Shown in pieces: positions 62,903 to 63,250 of a stretch of 63,250 nucleotides of DNA. Below the pieces are notes generated by a model. The model was not told where the DNA came from. It saw nothing but the letters and a program-made list of their open reading frames with translations, and made no database searches. How positions within the stretch are numbered: the stretch's first letter is position 1; each line of letters opens with the position of its first letter. The DNA lies in NCBI RefSeq assembly GCF_002894645.1, contig NZ_NCQY01000009.1, forward strand, positions 65,120 to 128,369, read 5' to 3'. Made by a program: the position numbers and the translations under genes. Origin of the DNA: Salinibacter altiplanensis. GTDB lineage: Bacteria > Bacteroidota > Rhodothermia > Rhodothermales > Salinibacteraceae.

Positions 62903-63250
62903 ATGCACATCGCCGTCTTTCTTCAACACTACCACACCCCGGACTGCCCCACCGCGGCCCGGCCCTACGCATTGGTGGAGCGACTGGGCCAGGACCACGC
63001 GGTAACGGTAATCACGACCCGGGCGTGGGAGGACACGCGAACGGCCCGCCGGTTTCCGTGGGCCCCACCGGGCGTCGACCTCGTGCGGTTCGACGTGCCC
63101 TACGACAACAACATGACGTCCCCCCAGCGACTCACCTCGTTTTTGAGCTACGCAGCCCGGGCCGTCCGGCATGGCCTGCAGATGCCACGCCCGGACCTCT
63201 TTCTCGGCTCGTCGACGCCCCTAACGGCGGCGGCCGCCGCGGGCCTCGTG
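62903..63250 (+). CDS. Glycosyltransferase, family 4-like, N-terminal part only
   Basis: The gene begins with MHIAVFLQHYHTPDCPTAARP and continues open to the window edge, 116 codons. The N-terminus (FLQHYHTPDC, RPYALVERLGQDHAVTVIT) matches WbuB-like GT4 enzymes. It begins 9 bp after the preceding stop codon. The C-terminal donor domain is outside the window, so activity cannot be checked. Confidence 0.75.
   Translation, partial: MHIAVFLQHYHTPDCPTAARPYALVERLGQDHAVTVITTRAWEDTRTARRFPWAPPGVDLVRFDVPYDNNMTSPQRLTSFLSYAARAVRHGLQMPRPDLFLGSSTPLTAAAAAGLV

Noticed and set aside
1-63250. CRISPR arrays, tRNA or rRNA genes and prophage
   Set aside because: No regularly spaced identical repeats, cloverleaf-like sequences, ribosomal RNA signatures or phage structural genes were seen on reading.

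Overview
The window is GC-rich and its proteins are strongly acidic (Asp/Glu-rich surfaces and tails, few lysines). Together with the protein families present, this points to a salt-in halophile of the Rhodothermota/Bacteroidota, most like Salinibacter. The organism assignment is inferred from composition and gene content; no database search was possible. No rRNA, tRNA, CRISPR array, intact transposase or prophage was recognised.

Layout. 1-16.4 kb is ordinary chromosome: a treZ pseudogene with an internal deletion, an M48 membrane protease, a very large NtrY-type histidine kinase, a DUF4783-like secreted protein, a 2-hydroxyacid dehydrogenase, mutS2, a sugar-nucleotidyltransferase, a TPR protein, and a chorismate mutase. 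The mutase is preceded by a Phe/Tyr-rich leader peptide, a terminator and a competing antiterminator. 16.5-54 kb is one long surface-polysaccharide region, entirely on the minus strand. It holds a Wzi-like outer-membrane protein, sugar N-formyltransferases, a polysaccharide deacetylase, a CDP-paratose-epimerase-like SDR, glycosyltransferases, a Wzy-like polymerase, a nonulosonic (legionaminic-type) acid operon, a PglK-like ABC flippase, a Wzz-like co-polymerase, two nucleotide-sugar dehydrogenases, a WecA/CapD-like fusion, a Wza-like exporter and rmlBACD. 53.9-54.6 kb holds a HEPN/MNT pair. 55-60 kb is a sulfate uptake and activation cluster (SLC13-type permease, cysNC, cysD). From 60.4 kb to the end a divergent plus-strand set begins: DegT/DnrJ aminotransferase, initiating sugar transferase, PglD-like acetyltransferase and a truncated glycosyltransferase.

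How the genes fit together. The nonulosonate genes would make a CMP-activated nonulosonic acid. The rml genes make dTDP-rhamnose, and the dehydrogenases make uronic-acid-type sugars. Glycosyltransferases assemble a unit on a lipid begun by the WecA-type or the PglC/WcaJ-type transferase. PglK-like, Wzy-like, Wzz-like, Wza-like and Wzi-like proteins would flip, polymerise, size, export and anchor it.

The centre of the region (about 23.6-29.2 kb) is strikingly AT-rich and holds gene relics, which suggests foreign acquisition of the polymerase and glycosyltransferase block. The most notable observations are the apparent transcription-attenuation system for chorismate mutase, the replacement of the expected N-acetyltransferase by an N-formyltransferase in the nonulosonate operon, and a coupled deacetylase/formyltransferase pair.
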